NCBI RefSeq assembly: GCF_029892155.1 | Contig: NZ_JARZAG010000009.1 | Coordinates: 186,001 to 250,000, forward strand | Origin: Kitasatospora sp. GAS204B | GTDB taxonomy: Bacteria > Actinomycetota > Actinomycetes > Streptomycetales > Streptomycetaceae | Length of the DNA: 64,000 nucleotides | Direction of reading: 5' to 3' | Part shown: piece by piece, positions 27,290 to 35,471 of the stretch | How positions within the stretch are numbered: position 1 is the stretch's first letter | Layout: each line of letters starts with the position of its first letter | Translations under genes and position numbers: made by a program | Notes under the pieces: model-generated | Database searches by the model: none | What the model saw: the letters and a program-made list of their open reading frames with translations, nothing else | Told to the model about the DNA's origin: nothing

Positions 27290-27604
27290 TTACTTCGCGG
27301 AGTCGATGCTGGTGATGCGGACGGCGGTGTGGCGCTGGCGGTGACCCTGGCGCCGACGGTAGCCGGTCTTGTTCTTGTAACGGAGGATGACGATCTTCTC
27401 ACCCTTGGTGTGGTCGACGACCTCGGCGTGGACCTTCACGCCGGCCAGCACCCACGGGTCGACGGTGACCGCGTCACCGTCGGAGATCAGGATGGTCGAG
27501 AGCTCCACCGAGTCACCCGGCTTGACGTCAATACGGTCGATCTCCAGCACGTCGCCCACGGCGACCTTGTGCTGGCGGCCGCCGGCGCGAACGATCGCGT
27601 ACAT
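27290..27604 (-). CDS. rplU: 50S ribosomal protein L21
   Basis: 104 aa from the ATG at 27604 ([20 protein letters not shown]). Six upstream in-frame codons are open but atypical. L21 contacts 23S rRNA. First gene of the rplU-rpmA-obg run. A good promoter and a stem-loop-containing leader lie upstream. Confidence 0.98.
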   Translation of the reverse strand: MYAIVRAGGRQHKVAVGDVLEIDRIDVKPGDSVELSTILISDGDAVTVDPWVLAGVKVHAEVVDHTKGEKIVILRYKNKTGYRRRQGHRQRHTAVRITSIDSAK

Positions 27605-27671
27605 GCGGTACCTGCTTTCCACAACTCGGTTCGGAACTCTCGATGCCAGCCGCTGGGTATGGACACAGCAG

Positions 27672-27705
27672 CCTCCCCCGCTCCTTCTCGCGAAGGCCCG
27701 GGAGG
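27672..27705 (-). promoter_or_regulatory. Leader stem-loop in the rplU 5' UTR
   Basis: On the RNA strand a hairpin forms with outer stem CCTCCC/GGGAGG and inner GAAGG-type pairing around a GCGA-like loop, separated by a small internal loop. It lies about 70-100 nt before rplU, inside the predicted transcript. Possibly an autoregulatory L21-binding leader, by analogy with other r-protein leaders; not proven. Confidence 0.45.
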
Positions 27706-27745
27706 TGATGTGCTCGGGAGCGTGGCGTAGACACGCCGAAGGTCA

Positions 27746-27774
27746 AGAATACGGACCGGCCGCCACTGGAGCAA
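27746..27774 (-). promoter_or_regulatory. rplU promoter
   Basis: On the minus strand TTGCTC (27769-27774), 17-bp spacer, TATTCT (27746-27751). One of the best housekeeping-type promoters in the window; predicted start near 27739, giving a ~135-nt leader. Confidence 0.65.
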
Positions 27775-27796
27775 ACTGAGGAGTTTGCCGAGCGAT

Positions 27797-27825
27797 CGGG
27801 TGCTCGGCAGACCACCGAGCACCCG
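27797..27825 (-). terminator. Terminator after the RNase E/G gene
   Basis: CGGGTGCTCGG (27797-27807) / CCGAGCACCCG (27815-27825), 11-bp perfect stem, 7-nt loop, just after the RNase E/G stop and before the rplU promoter. Confidence 0.78.
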
Positions 27826-27882
27826 TCAGCCGGGCCCTACGAGGCGCGGGAGTGACCGGTGTGGCCGCCCCCGCGCTCCGGG

Positions 27883-30800
27883 TCACTCCGCGGCCGAATC
27901 ACCCTCGGCCGCGGCTGCCTTCTTGGCCGCCGCGCTGGTCCGCTTGGTCGCGGTCTTGCGGGCGGTGGTCTTCTTGGCCGTCGTCGTCTTCTTGACGGCG
28001 GCGGCGGTCTTCTTGGCGGCGGCCTTGCGCGGGGCCCGCTTCTTCGGCGCCGGCTCCTCGGCCGGGGCCTCCTCGGCGGACGGCTCCTCGGCCGGTGCCT
28101 CCTCGGCGGCCGGCTCCTCGGTGCCGGACTCCGCGGCCACGGGCTCCTCGACCGGCGCCTGCGCGGCGGCGGCCAGCGCGGCCTCCACCACGGCCTCGGC
28201 GCGCGACTGCAGCACCACGATCTCGGCCTCGTCCGGCGCGCCCGCCGAGGCGGTCGCCTTGCGGACCGCGCGACGGCGGGTGCGACCGGCGGCCGGGGCC
28301 GCGGCGGTCAACGCGATTTCCACCAGGGTGGGCTGCTCGACGACCGGGGCCTCGGTGGCCGGCTGGGCGGCGGGCGCCTCGGCGGCCGGTGCCTCGGCGG
28401 CCGGCTCGGCCGGCGCCTCGCGGACGATCAGCTCGAACTCCTCGTGCTCGTGCTCCGGGCCCGACTCGTCCTCGATCAGGTGCGGCTGCGGCTCCTCGTG
28501 CCCGGCCCCGCCCTTGCCGCGACGGCGGCGCTTGCCCGCACCCGCACCCTCGCCGGCGGTGCCGACCGGGCCGCCACCGCCACCGGGGGCGGTCGGCTGC
28601 TCCATGTGGACGATCACGCCGCGCCCGTTGCAGTGCACGCAGGACTCGGAGAAGGACTCCAGCAGGCCCTGGCCGACCCGCTTGCGGGTCATCTGCACCA
28701 GGCCCAGCGAGGTGACCTCGGCCACCTGGTGCTTGGTCCGGTCCCGGCCCAGGCACTCGAGCAGGCGGCGCAGCACCAGGTCACGGTTGGACTCGAGCAC
28801 CATGTCGATGAAGTCGATCACGATGATGCCGCCGAGGTCGCGCAGCCGCAGCTGGCGGACGATCTCCTCGGCCGCCTCGATGTTGTTGCGGGTGACGGTC
28901 TCTTCCAGGTTGCCGCCCTGGCCGACGAACTTGCCGGTGTTGACGTCGACCACGACCATCGCCTCGGTCCGGTCGATCACCAGCGAACCGCCGCTGGGCA
29001 GCCAGACCTTGCGGTCCAGCGCCTTCATCAGCTGCTCGTCGATCCGGTAGGTGGCGAAGACGTCGACGTTGGACGTCCACTTCTGCAGGCGGTCCGCCAG
29101 GTCGGGGGCCACGCCGCCGACGTACTCGTGGATGGTGTTCCACGCCTCGTTGCCGGAGACGATGACCTTGCTGAAGTCCTCGTTGAAGATGTCGCGCACG
29201 ACCCGGACGGTCATGTCCGGCTCGCCGTAGAGCAGCGTCGGCGCGTTGCCGGTGGCCGCCTTCTTCTGGATCTCCTCCCACTGCGCCTGCAGGCGCTGCA
29301 CGTCGCGGGTGAGCTCCTCCTCGCTGGCGCCCTCGGCGGCGGTGCGCACGATGACGCCCGCGTCGTCCGGGACGATCTTCTTGAGGATCTGCTTGAGGCG
29401 GGCCCGCTCGTTCTCCGGCAGCTTGCGGCTGATGCCGGTCATCGAGCCCTCGGGCACGTAGACCAGGTAGCGGCCGGGCAGCGAGATCTGGCTGGTGAGG
29501 CGGGCGCCCTTGTGGCCGATCGGGTCCTTGGAGACCTGGACCAGCACGGACTGGCCCGACTTCAGCACCGACTCGATCCGGCGCGGGCCGCTGTGGCCGA
29601 GCTGGCCGAAGTTCACCTCGCCGGCGTAGAGCACCGCGTTGCGGCCCTTGCCGATGTCGACGAACGCGGCCTCCATCGACGGCAGCACGTTCTGGACCTT
29701 GCCCAGGTAGACGTTGCCGACGTAGGAGGTGGCCTGCTCCTTGTTGACGTAGTGCTCGACCAGGACGCCGTCCTCCAGGACGCCGATCTGGGTGCGCTCG
29801 CCGTTCTGGCGGACCACCATGACGCGCTCGACCGACTCGCGGCGGGCCAGGAACTCGGCCTCGGTGATGATCGGCACCCGGCGGCGGCCCAGCTCGCGGC
29901 CCTCACGGCGGCGCTGCTTCTTGGCCTCCAGGCGGGTGGAGCCCTTGATCGACTGCACCTCGTCCGGGTCGAAGGACGGCTCGGTCGAGCGGCGACGCGG
30001 CTCGCGCACCTTCACGACCGTGCGGACACCGTCCTCGGCGGCCGGCTCGGCGGCGGGCTCGCCCCCGGTGTCCCCGCTGCGACGGCGACGGCGGCGACGG
30101 CGACGCGACGAGGCCAGGCCGTTGGCCAGCTCGTCGTCCTCCTCGTCGTCATCCTCGGCCGACTCGGCCTCGACCTTGGCGGTCTCGCTCGCCGCGGCGG
30201 CGGGCTGCTCCAGCTCCTGGCCCTCGGTCTCGAACTCATCGGCCTCACCACGACGGCGACGGCGGCCGCCACGACGGCGACGGCGCGAGGACGGCCGGCC
30301 GTCCTCCTCCCAGTCGCTCTCCTGCTCCGGGCCCTGCGCGGGCGCGGCGAGCTCGGCGGGCTGCTCCGGCGCGGCGGGAGCCGGCGCCGGGGCGGGCGTG
30401 GGGGCGGCGACAGCGGCCGAACGGGCGGCACGGGCCGGCGGGGTGACCCGCACGGCGGCGCGACCGCCGCGGCGACGGCGGCCGACGCCGCTGTACTCGT
30501 ACTCGTCCTCCGACTCGCTCTGGGCCGGAGCGGCCTGAGCGGCGGCCTTCTTCGGTTCGGCGGGCGCGGCCTGGGCGGCGGCCTTCTTCGGCTCGGCGGG
30601 CGCCGGGGCGGCCGCGGCCTGGCCGGTGGCGACGTAGGCGGTGGGCTCCTGGAAGACCGGGGCCTGGAAGACCGCGGTGGCCGGGCGCACCGCACGGCGG
30701 CGGGCCCGGGGGGCCTCGGCGGGCTGCTCCTCGACCGGGGCGGGCTGCTCGACGGCGGCCTCCTCGGCGGGCTCCTCCTCGACGGCGGGCTCTTCGGCGG

Positions 30801-31314
30801 CGGGCTCCTCGACGACCGGGGTGGTCACCGGGGCCTCGGCACGCTTGCGGGCTCGACGGGCCCGGACCGGCTTCTCAGCGGCGGGCTCCTCGACCGGCAC
30901 CGGCTCGGCGGCCGGGGCCTCCACAGCAGCCGGCGTCTCCTCGGCGACCGGGGCCTCGGCACGCTTGCGGGCCCGGCGGGCCCGGACCGGCTTCTCAGCG
31001 GCGGGCTCCTCGACCGGCACCGGCTCGGCGGCCGGGGTCTCCTCGACGACCGGGCTGGTCACCGGCGCCTCGGCACGCTTGCGGGCCCGGCGCGCTCGGA
31101 CCGGCGGCTCGGCGGCGACCGGCTCGGCCGCGGGTGCCTGGGCCGCCGGGGCGGCGGCGGTGGTCTCGACCGGGATCACGGTCTCGGCGCCCTCGGCCCC
31201 CTGCGGGGTGCCGGCCGGGCGGGACACCGCGCGGCGACGGCGGCGCGGCGGTGCGGCATCCCCGATCGGGTTCTGCTGCGAATCGTTGTTCTCGTTGTTC
31301 TCGTTCTCAGGCAT
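27883..31314 (-). CDS. rne: Ribonuclease E/G family protein (RNase ES type)
   Basis: 1143 aa from the ATG at 31314. Endoribonuclease for mRNA decay and rRNA/tRNA processing. The catalytic core is central: an S1 domain (VERVMVVRQNGERTQIGVLE onward), then the DNase I-like subdomain with catalytic Asp residues in VVVDVNTGKF and IIVIDFIDM. A Zn-link CVHCNGRG follows. Flanking both sides are long Ala/Pro/Glu and Arg-rich disordered regions, the permuted layout known for Streptomyces RNase ES. The N-terminal region holds a ~40-aa tandem repeat. The C-terminus is Lys-rich (AKKTTARKTATKR), probably RNA-binding. Confidence 0.94.
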   Translation of the reverse strand: MPENENNENNDSQQNPIGDAAPPRRRRRAVSRPAGTPQGAEGAETVIPVETTAAAPAAQAPAAEPVAAEPPVRARRARKRAEAPVTSPVVEETPAAEPVPVEEPAAEKPVRARRARKRAEAPVAEETPAAVEAPAAEPVPVEEPAAEKPVRARRARKRAEAPVTTPVVEEPAAEEPAVEEEPAEEAAVEQPAPVEEQPAEAPRARRRAVRPATAVFQAPVFQEPTAYVATGQAAAAPAPAEPKKAAAQAAPAEPKKAAAQAAPAQSESEDEYEYSGVGRRRRGGRAAVRVTPPARAARSAAVAAPTPAPAPAPAAPEQPAELAAPAQGPEQESDWEEDGRPSSRRRRRGGRRRRRGEADEFETEGQELEQPAAAASETAKVEAESAEDDDEEDDELANGLASSRRRRRRRRRSGDTGGEPAAEPAAEDGVRTVVKVREPRRRSTEPSFDPDEVQSIKGSTRLEAKKQRRREGRELGRRRVPIITEAEFLARRESVERVMVVRQNGERTQIGVLEDGVLVEHYVNKEQATSYVGNVYLGKVQNVLPSMEAAFVDIGKGRNAVLYAGEVNFGQLGHSGPRRIESVLKSGQSVLVQVSKDPIGHKGARLTSQISLPGRYLVYVPEGSMTGISRKLPENERARLKQILKKIVPDDAGVIVRTAAEGASEEELTRDVQRLQAQWEEIQKKAATGNAPTLLYGEPDMTVRVVRDIFNEDFSKVIVSGNEAWNTIHEYVGGVAPDLADRLQKWTSNVDVFATYRIDEQLMKALDRKVWLPSGGSLVIDRTEAMVVVDVNTGKFVGQGGNLEETVTRNNIEAAEEIVRQLRLRDLGGIIVIDFIDMVLESNRDLVLRRLLECLGRDRTKHQVAEVTSLGLVQMTRKRVGQGLLESFSESCVHCNGRGVIVHMEQPTAPGGGGGPVGTAGEGAGAGKRRRRGKGGAGHEEPQPHLIEDESGPEHEHEEFELIVREAPAEPAAEAPAAEAPAAQPATEAPVVEQPTLVEIALTAAAPAAGRTRRRAVRKATASAGAPDEAEIVVLQSRAEAVVEAALAAAAQAPVEEPVAAESGTEEPAAEEAPAEEPSAEEAPAEEPAPKKRAPRKAAAKKTAAAVKKTTTAKKTTARKTATKRTSAAAKKAAAAEGDSAAE
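30831..31135 (-). repeat. In-frame 114-120 bp tandem repeat in rne
   Basis: About 2.5 copies of a 40-residue unit containing KPVRARRARKRAEAP and PAAEPVPVEEPAAE. The DNA copies starting near 30831 and 30951 are nearly identical over 120 bp; the third partial copy is 114 bp away. The unit alternates an acidic/Pro segment with an Arg-rich RNA-binding-like segment. Confidence 0.85.
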
Positions 31315-31656
31315 GCGGGTGGATCTCCCGTCAGGCCCCCGGGCTCCGCACCCAGGCACGGCCGGGCACCGGTGGCCGGCCTCGGGCGCTATGGCGCCCA
31401 AGCCGACTCTCCACGGTGCCGCCGTGCGGACGCGAGGCCGCACAGGGGCTCGTAGTCTCACTCGGCGCCCCGCACGGTGCGGGGTGTCGAAAAGTCTTCT
31501 GGTCCAACCAGTGTTCTCAGGTTTTCCCAAGCTGCGCGGCCCCACAACCCAGGTGGCTCCCAGGGCCTGTGCGCGACGACGCTCGCTCCCCTGGGGAGCC
31601 GCGGCGGCCTGGAGCGCGCAGAGCCGGGCGGTTAATCCGGCTCTGGCCTCCGCCCG
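31315..31656 (-). other. Leader/intergenic region upstream of rne
   Basis: 342 bp without a supported gene between the TIGR03936 gene and rne. It probably holds the rne promoter and a long 5' UTR. Stem-loop CCCCGC/GCGGGG at 31468-31484 and the hairpin at 31620-31644 are visible. No clear -35/-10 pair was found. RNase E leaders are often self-regulatory, which would fit. Confidence 0.5.
31620..31644 (-). terminator. Stem-loop after TIGR03936 gene
   Basis: AGAGCCGG (31620-31627) / CCGGCTCT (31637-31644), 9-nt loop, 12 nt past the stop codon. Confidence 0.6.
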
Positions 31657-32460
31657 CTAGGCGGACGCTGCGGCCTGCGGCTCGACGGCCGTGTCCGATG
31701 GGACGGCCGGGGCCGCAGCGCGGTCGAGCGCCAGCGGGTCGGTCACCGTGCCGGTCTCCTCATCGAGCGGCCCCTGCGCCAGCCTGGTCACCTCAGCGGG
31801 GACCGGCAGCGCCAGGTCGGCCGTCGCACGGAGACCGGACAAGACGTCGTCTGGTCGTACGGCTGGTGTGGCGTGTCGTACTACCAGGCGCAGTATCGCA
31901 CAGGCCTGACCGGTACGAACATCGGAGGTGGCTGAGTATTCCCCGAGCGGACCAACGCCGACCTGGGACGAGACCAGCTCCAGCCGGCTCACCGCCTCGC
32001 GCGCGTCGAAGACCCGCAGCCCGTTCTTGGTCTGCCGTTCGACCTCGACCCGCTCGGCGGCCAGGAACAGCGCGACCGCCCGCCCCGCCTCGGCCTCGGT
32101 CACCTGGGGCAGCCGCAGCTCCCAGTGCGAGGCCTCCAGCCGCTCCACGAAGTTCGCGGTGCGCACCTCGACGGCGTCCACGATGTCCAGCCCGGTCGGC
32201 AGCGACTCGTCCAGCTGCGCGCGCAGCGCCTCGGGGTCCCGGACCTCGGCCAGGCCGATCTCCAGGTACTCCGCCTCACTGGCCACCCCGGTCGGGGCGG
32301 CGTTGGCGTAGGACACCTTGGGGTGCGGGGTGAAGCCGGCCGAGTACGCCATCGGAACGGCGGAACGGCGCAGGGCCCGCTCGAAGGCGCGCTGGAAGTC
32401 CCGGTGACTGGTGAAGCGCAGACGGCCCCGCTTGGTGTAGCGCAGACGGATGCGCTGCAC
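31657..32460 (-). CDS. TIGR03936 (DUF2344) radical-SAM-associated protein
   Basis: 267 aa from GTG 32460; soluble. The core (RLRYTKRGRLRFTSHRDFQ, SAGFTPHPKVSYANAAPTG) is the DUF2344 signature. The family is nearly always encoded next to the TIGR03960 radical-SAM protein and is thought to work with it; the chemistry is unsettled. Streptomycete homologs, as I recall them, start MARRTPDG. Here the matching residues are open upstream but would need a CTG start at 32502. Its usual partner is separated by vapBC and a strong terminator. Confidence 0.87.
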   Translation of the reverse strand: MQRIRLRYTKRGRLRFTSHRDFQRAFERALRRSAVPMAYSAGFTPHPKVSYANAAPTGVASEAEYLEIGLAEVRDPEALRAQLDESLPTGLDIVDAVEVRTANFVERLEASHWELRLPQVTEAEAGRAVALFLAAERVEVERQTKNGLRVFDAREAVSRLELVSSQVGVGPLGEYSATSDVRTGQACAILRLVVRHATPAVRPDDVLSGLRATADLALPVPAEVTRLAQGPLDEETGTVTDPLALDRAAAPAVPSDTAVEPQAAASA

Positions 32461-32621
32461 CGTCGGCGCGGGAGGCGGACCGTCGGGCGTGCGGCGTGCC
32501 AGGGTCGCTCAGTCCTTCGTGAGAAGCCGGGGTCCGATCGGGGCAGGGGTACTGCTGGGGCCACCGGTCCGGACTCTGTCAATGTGCAAGCCTACCCGGG
32601 CCCGGACCGCCACCCGCCGGC

Positions 32622-33047
32622 TCAGTCCAACGACCCCGGCTCGGCCAGCCAGCGGGTCTTCAACTCGGTGTGCTGGGCGATGGTTTCGAAGTCGCGGTCG
32701 TAGTGCAGCACGGTGAGGTCGTGATGGAGCGCGGTGACGGCGACGAGGAGGTCCGCCAGGCTCGGCGCGCGATGATGCCCGGCCGAAGCCATCGCCAGCT
32801 GTAGCCGTCCGAGCCGCCGCCAAGCGTCGTCCGGCAACTCCCACCAGGTGTAGAGCTGCCCCAGGCCCACTGCCAGCTGTTCCATCTCGGCCGCGGAACG
32901 CGCGGAGTAACGGAGCTCTGCCTCAGTAGGGGCACAGATGCCGATCAGGCCTGAAGCAGCGATGCCACCCCAGTTGGCCAGAACCTCCGGGCGCCTCATC
33001 CGCGCCACCCCCGAGGTGTCGATCAGGAAGGACTCCCGATCTCCCAT
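32622..33047 (-). CDS. vapC: PIN-domain ribonuclease toxin, VapC family
   Basis: 141 aa. Type II toxin; PIN ribonucleases cleave tRNA or rRNA when freed from the antitoxin. Acidic metal-site residues are in place: D10 (FLIDTSG), E42/E44 (PTEAEL), D99 (SLADLL) and D117/D119 (HYDRDF). The start at 33047 overlaps the antitoxin 3' end by 25 bp, the usual coupled layout. Not part of the conserved gene order around it, so probably acquired. Confidence 0.88.
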   Translation of the reverse strand: MGDRESFLIDTSGVARMRRPEVLANWGGIAASGLIGICAPTEAELRYSARSAAEMEQLAVGLGQLYTWWELPDDAWRRLGRLQLAMASAGHHRAPSLADLLVAVTALHHDLTVLHYDRDFETIAQHTELKTRWLAEPGSLD

Positions 33048-33283
33048 TCCGCCCCACCATGCCCTCTGCCCCAGGCCTCATGCTTGAAGCCGGGCTCCAG
33101 CGCCTTGTCGAAGGCACCATCCTCCGCGAGCCGCACCAGGTCTGCCAGCGCCCGCTCTCTGCGGCGTCGCGCCCCTATTTCGACCAGGGCGGCATTGACG
33201 GTGTCCTTCTTCGTCTTAGTTCCGAGGACCTCGGCAGCAATAGCGAGAGCCTCGTCGTCGATGTCGATCATCGTCTTTGACAT
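33023..33283 (-). CDS. vapB: VapB-family antitoxin
   Basis: 86 aa from the ATG at 33283 (MSKTMIDIDDEALAIAAEVL). The N-terminal ~40 residues have the ribbon-helix-helix-like VapB pattern with TKKDTVNAALVEI. The C-terminal tail (FKHEAWGRGHGG) would wrap the toxin. It overlaps vapC. The upstream promoter contains a near-palindrome suited to autoregulation. Confidence 0.87.
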   Translation of the reverse strand: MSKTMIDIDDEALAIAAEVLGTKTKKDTVNAALVEIGARRRRERALADLVRLAEDGAFDKALEPGFKHEAWGRGHGGAEWEIGSPS

Positions 33284-33324
33284 ATTCCACACCACCAGTC
33301 ATTGATCCATAACCGACAGTAAAA

Positions 33325-33354
33325 ACTATAGCACATTTAAGGTATTCGAACACC
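33325..33354 (-). promoter_or_regulatory. vapBC promoter and candidate operator
   Basis: Minus-strand -10 TATAGT (33325-33330), start predicted near 33318, inside an AT-rich stretch. GGTATTCGAACACC (33341-33354) is a 14-bp palindrome with a single mismatched pair, covering the expected -35 zone, a plausible VapBC binding site. Confidence 0.55.
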
Positions 33355-33356
33355 AA

Positions 33357-33390
33357 GATGCCCCGAGTGGATATATCCACTCGGGGCATC
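33357..33390 (-). terminator. Terminator of the TIGR03960 radical-SAM gene
   Basis: Perfect 34-bp palindrome: 14-bp stem GATGCCCCGAGTGG / CCACTCGGGGCATC around ATATAT, 17 nt beyond the stop codon. Strong; separates the radical-SAM transcript from vapBC. Confidence 0.85.
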
Positions 33391-33406
33391 CCCATCTATC
33401 GAACGC

Positions 33407-35332
33407 CTACTTCACCACGGTCAGCGGCAGCAACTTCTGTCCCGTAGGTCCGATTTGAATGGAAGTGTCCATCTGCGGACACACCCCGCAGTCGAAGCAC
33501 GGCGTCCAGCGGCAGTCGTCCACCTCGACCTCCTCCAGCGCGTCCTGCCAGTCCTCCCAGAGCCAGTCCTTGTCGAGGCCGCTGTCCAGGTGGTCCCAGG
33601 GCAGCACCTCCTCGTAGGTGCGCTCGCGGGTGGTGTACCAGGCGACGTCGACGCCGGTGCCGGCCAGGCCCTTCTCGGCGCTCTGCATCCAGCGGTCGTA
33701 GGAGAAGTGCTCGCGCCAGCCGTCGAAGCGGCCGCCGTCCTCGTAGACCGCGCGGATGACCGCGCCGATCCGCCGGTCGCCGCGGGAGAGCAGGCCCTCG
33801 ACGATGCCGGGCTTGCCGTCGTGGTAGCGGAAGCCGATGTTCTTGCCGTACTTGCGGTCGCCGCGGATGGAGTCGCGCAGCTTGGCCAGGCGGGCGTCCG
33901 TCTCCTCGGCGGAGAGCTGCGGGGCCCACTGGAAGGGGGTGTGCGGCTTGGGGACGAAGCCGCCGATCGAGACGGTGCAGCGGATGTCGTTCTGACCGGT
34001 GACCTCGCGACCCTTCTGGATCACGTTCTTGGCCATGGTGCCGATCTGCAGCACGTCGTCGTCGGTCTCGGTGGGCAGGCCGCACATGAAGTACAGCTTC
34101 ACCTGGCGCCAGCCGTTGCCGTAGGCGGTGGCGACCGTGTTGATGAGGTCCTCCTCGGACACCATCTTGTTGATCACCTTGCGGATGCGCTCCGAGCCGC
34201 CCTCGGGGGCGAAGGTCAGGCCCGAGCGGCGGCCGTTGCGGCTCAGCTCGTTGGCGAGGTCGATGTTGAAGGCGTCGACCCGGGTGGAGGGCAGCGAGAG
34301 GCCGATCTTGTCCTCGGTGTAGCGGTCGGCCAGGCCCTTGGCGATGTCGCCGATCTCGGTGTGGTCGGCGCTGGAGAGCGAGAGCAGGCCGACCTCTTCG
34401 AAGCCGGTGGCCTTCAGTCCGCGCTCCACCATCTCGCCGATGCCGGTGATGCTTCGCTCCCGCACGGGGCGCGTGATCATGCCGGCCTGGCAGAAGCGGC
34501 AGCCACGGGTGCAGCCGCGGAAGATCTCCACGGACATCCGCTCGTGCACCGTCTCGGCGAGCGGGACCAGCGGCTGCTTGGGGTAGGGCCACTCGTCCAG
34601 GTCCATCACGGTGTGCTTGGAGACCCGCCACGGCACGCCGGGGGCGTTCGGCACCACCCGGGCGATCCGGCCGTCGGGCAGGTACTCGACGTCGTAGAAC
34701 CGGGGCACGTAGACCCCACCGGTCTTGGCCAGGCGCAGCAGCAGCTCGTGCCGGCCGCCGGGGCGGCCCTCGGCCTTCCAGGCCCGGATGATCTCGGTGA
34801 TGTCGAGCACGGCCTGCTCGCCGTCGCCGACCACCGCGCAGTCGATGAAGTCCGCGATCGGCTCGGGGTTGAACGCGGCGTGGCCGCCGGCCAGCACGAT
34901 CGGGTCCTCGTCGGTGCGGTCCCTGGCATCCAGCGGGATGCCGGCCAGGTCGAGCGCGGTCAGCATGTTGGTGTAGCCGAGCTCGGTGGAGAAGGAGAGC
35001 CCGAACACGTCGAAGGCCTTGACCGGCCGGTGCGCGTCCACCGTGAACTGGGGCACCCGGTGCTCGCGCATCAGCGCCTCCAGGTCCGGCCAGACGCTGT
35101 ACGTCCGCTCGGCCAGCACGCCCTCGCGCTCGTTGAGTACCTCGTAGAGGATCATGACGCCCTGGTTGGGCAGCCCGACCTCGTACGCGTCCGGATACAT
35201 CAGCGCCCACCGCACGTCACAGGAGTCCCACTCCTTGACGGTCGAGTTGAGCTCGCCGCCGACGTACTGGATCGGCTTCTGGACGTGCGGGAGGAGGGCC
35301 TCCAGGCGTGGGAAGACCGATTCGACTGGCAT
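33407..35332 (-). CDS. TIGR03960 B12-binding-like radical SAM protein
   Basis: 641 aa from the ATG at 35332 (MPVESVFPRLEALLPHVQKP). An N-terminal B12-binding-like Rossmann part (WALMYPDAYEVGLPNQGV) is followed by a radical-SAM core with the cluster motif CTRGCRFC. The C-terminal segment has four Cys (CRWTPCFDCGVC), possibly a second metal or Fe-S site. The family is widespread with TIGR03936; the substrate is not established. Divergent from the carboxypeptidase-like gene. Confidence 0.92.
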   Translation of the reverse strand: MPVESVFPRLEALLPHVQKPIQYVGGELNSTVKEWDSCDVRWALMYPDAYEVGLPNQGVMILYEVLNEREGVLAERTYSVWPDLEALMREHRVPQFTVDAHRPVKAFDVFGLSFSTELGYTNMLTALDLAGIPLDARDRTDEDPIVLAGGHAAFNPEPIADFIDCAVVGDGEQAVLDITEIIRAWKAEGRPGGRHELLLRLAKTGGVYVPRFYDVEYLPDGRIARVVPNAPGVPWRVSKHTVMDLDEWPYPKQPLVPLAETVHERMSVEIFRGCTRGCRFCQAGMITRPVRERSITGIGEMVERGLKATGFEEVGLLSLSSADHTEIGDIAKGLADRYTEDKIGLSLPSTRVDAFNIDLANELSRNGRRSGLTFAPEGGSERIRKVINKMVSEEDLINTVATAYGNGWRQVKLYFMCGLPTETDDDVLQIGTMAKNVIQKGREVTGQNDIRCTVSIGGFVPKPHTPFQWAPQLSAEETDARLAKLRDSIRGDRKYGKNIGFRYHDGKPGIVEGLLSRGDRRIGAVIRAVYEDGGRFDGWREHFSYDRWMQSAEKGLAGTGVDVAWYTTRERTYEEVLPWDHLDSGLDKDWLWEDWQDALEEVEVDDCRWTPCFDCGVCPQMDTSIQIGPTGQKLLPLTVVK

Positions 35333-35471
35333 ACGGCGAAACCCTTTGTGAGTACGGGTGGGGGTGACCCTCAAGGGTAGCGCGAGCTGTCCGGTCCCCC
35401 GGAACGGCGAGTGGCGGCGGCCGGCCGACGGCGTTGACAGTGCGCGATCGACCGTGCGCTACTGGGCGGCT

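Noticed and set aside
30831..31135. Repeat block considered as a CRISPR-like array
   Set aside because: Repeats are in-frame coding units of 114-120 bp without spacers; no cas genes in the window.
27859..31455. 1198-aa plus-strand open frame antisense to rne
   Set aside because: Leu/Gly/Arg-rich shadow of the Ala/Pro/Glu-rich RNase E extensions.
33357..33390. 34-bp palindrome considered as an insertion-element end or phage att site
   Set aside because: It is a simple hairpin right after a stop codon with no second copy across vapBC, so a terminator is the simpler reading.
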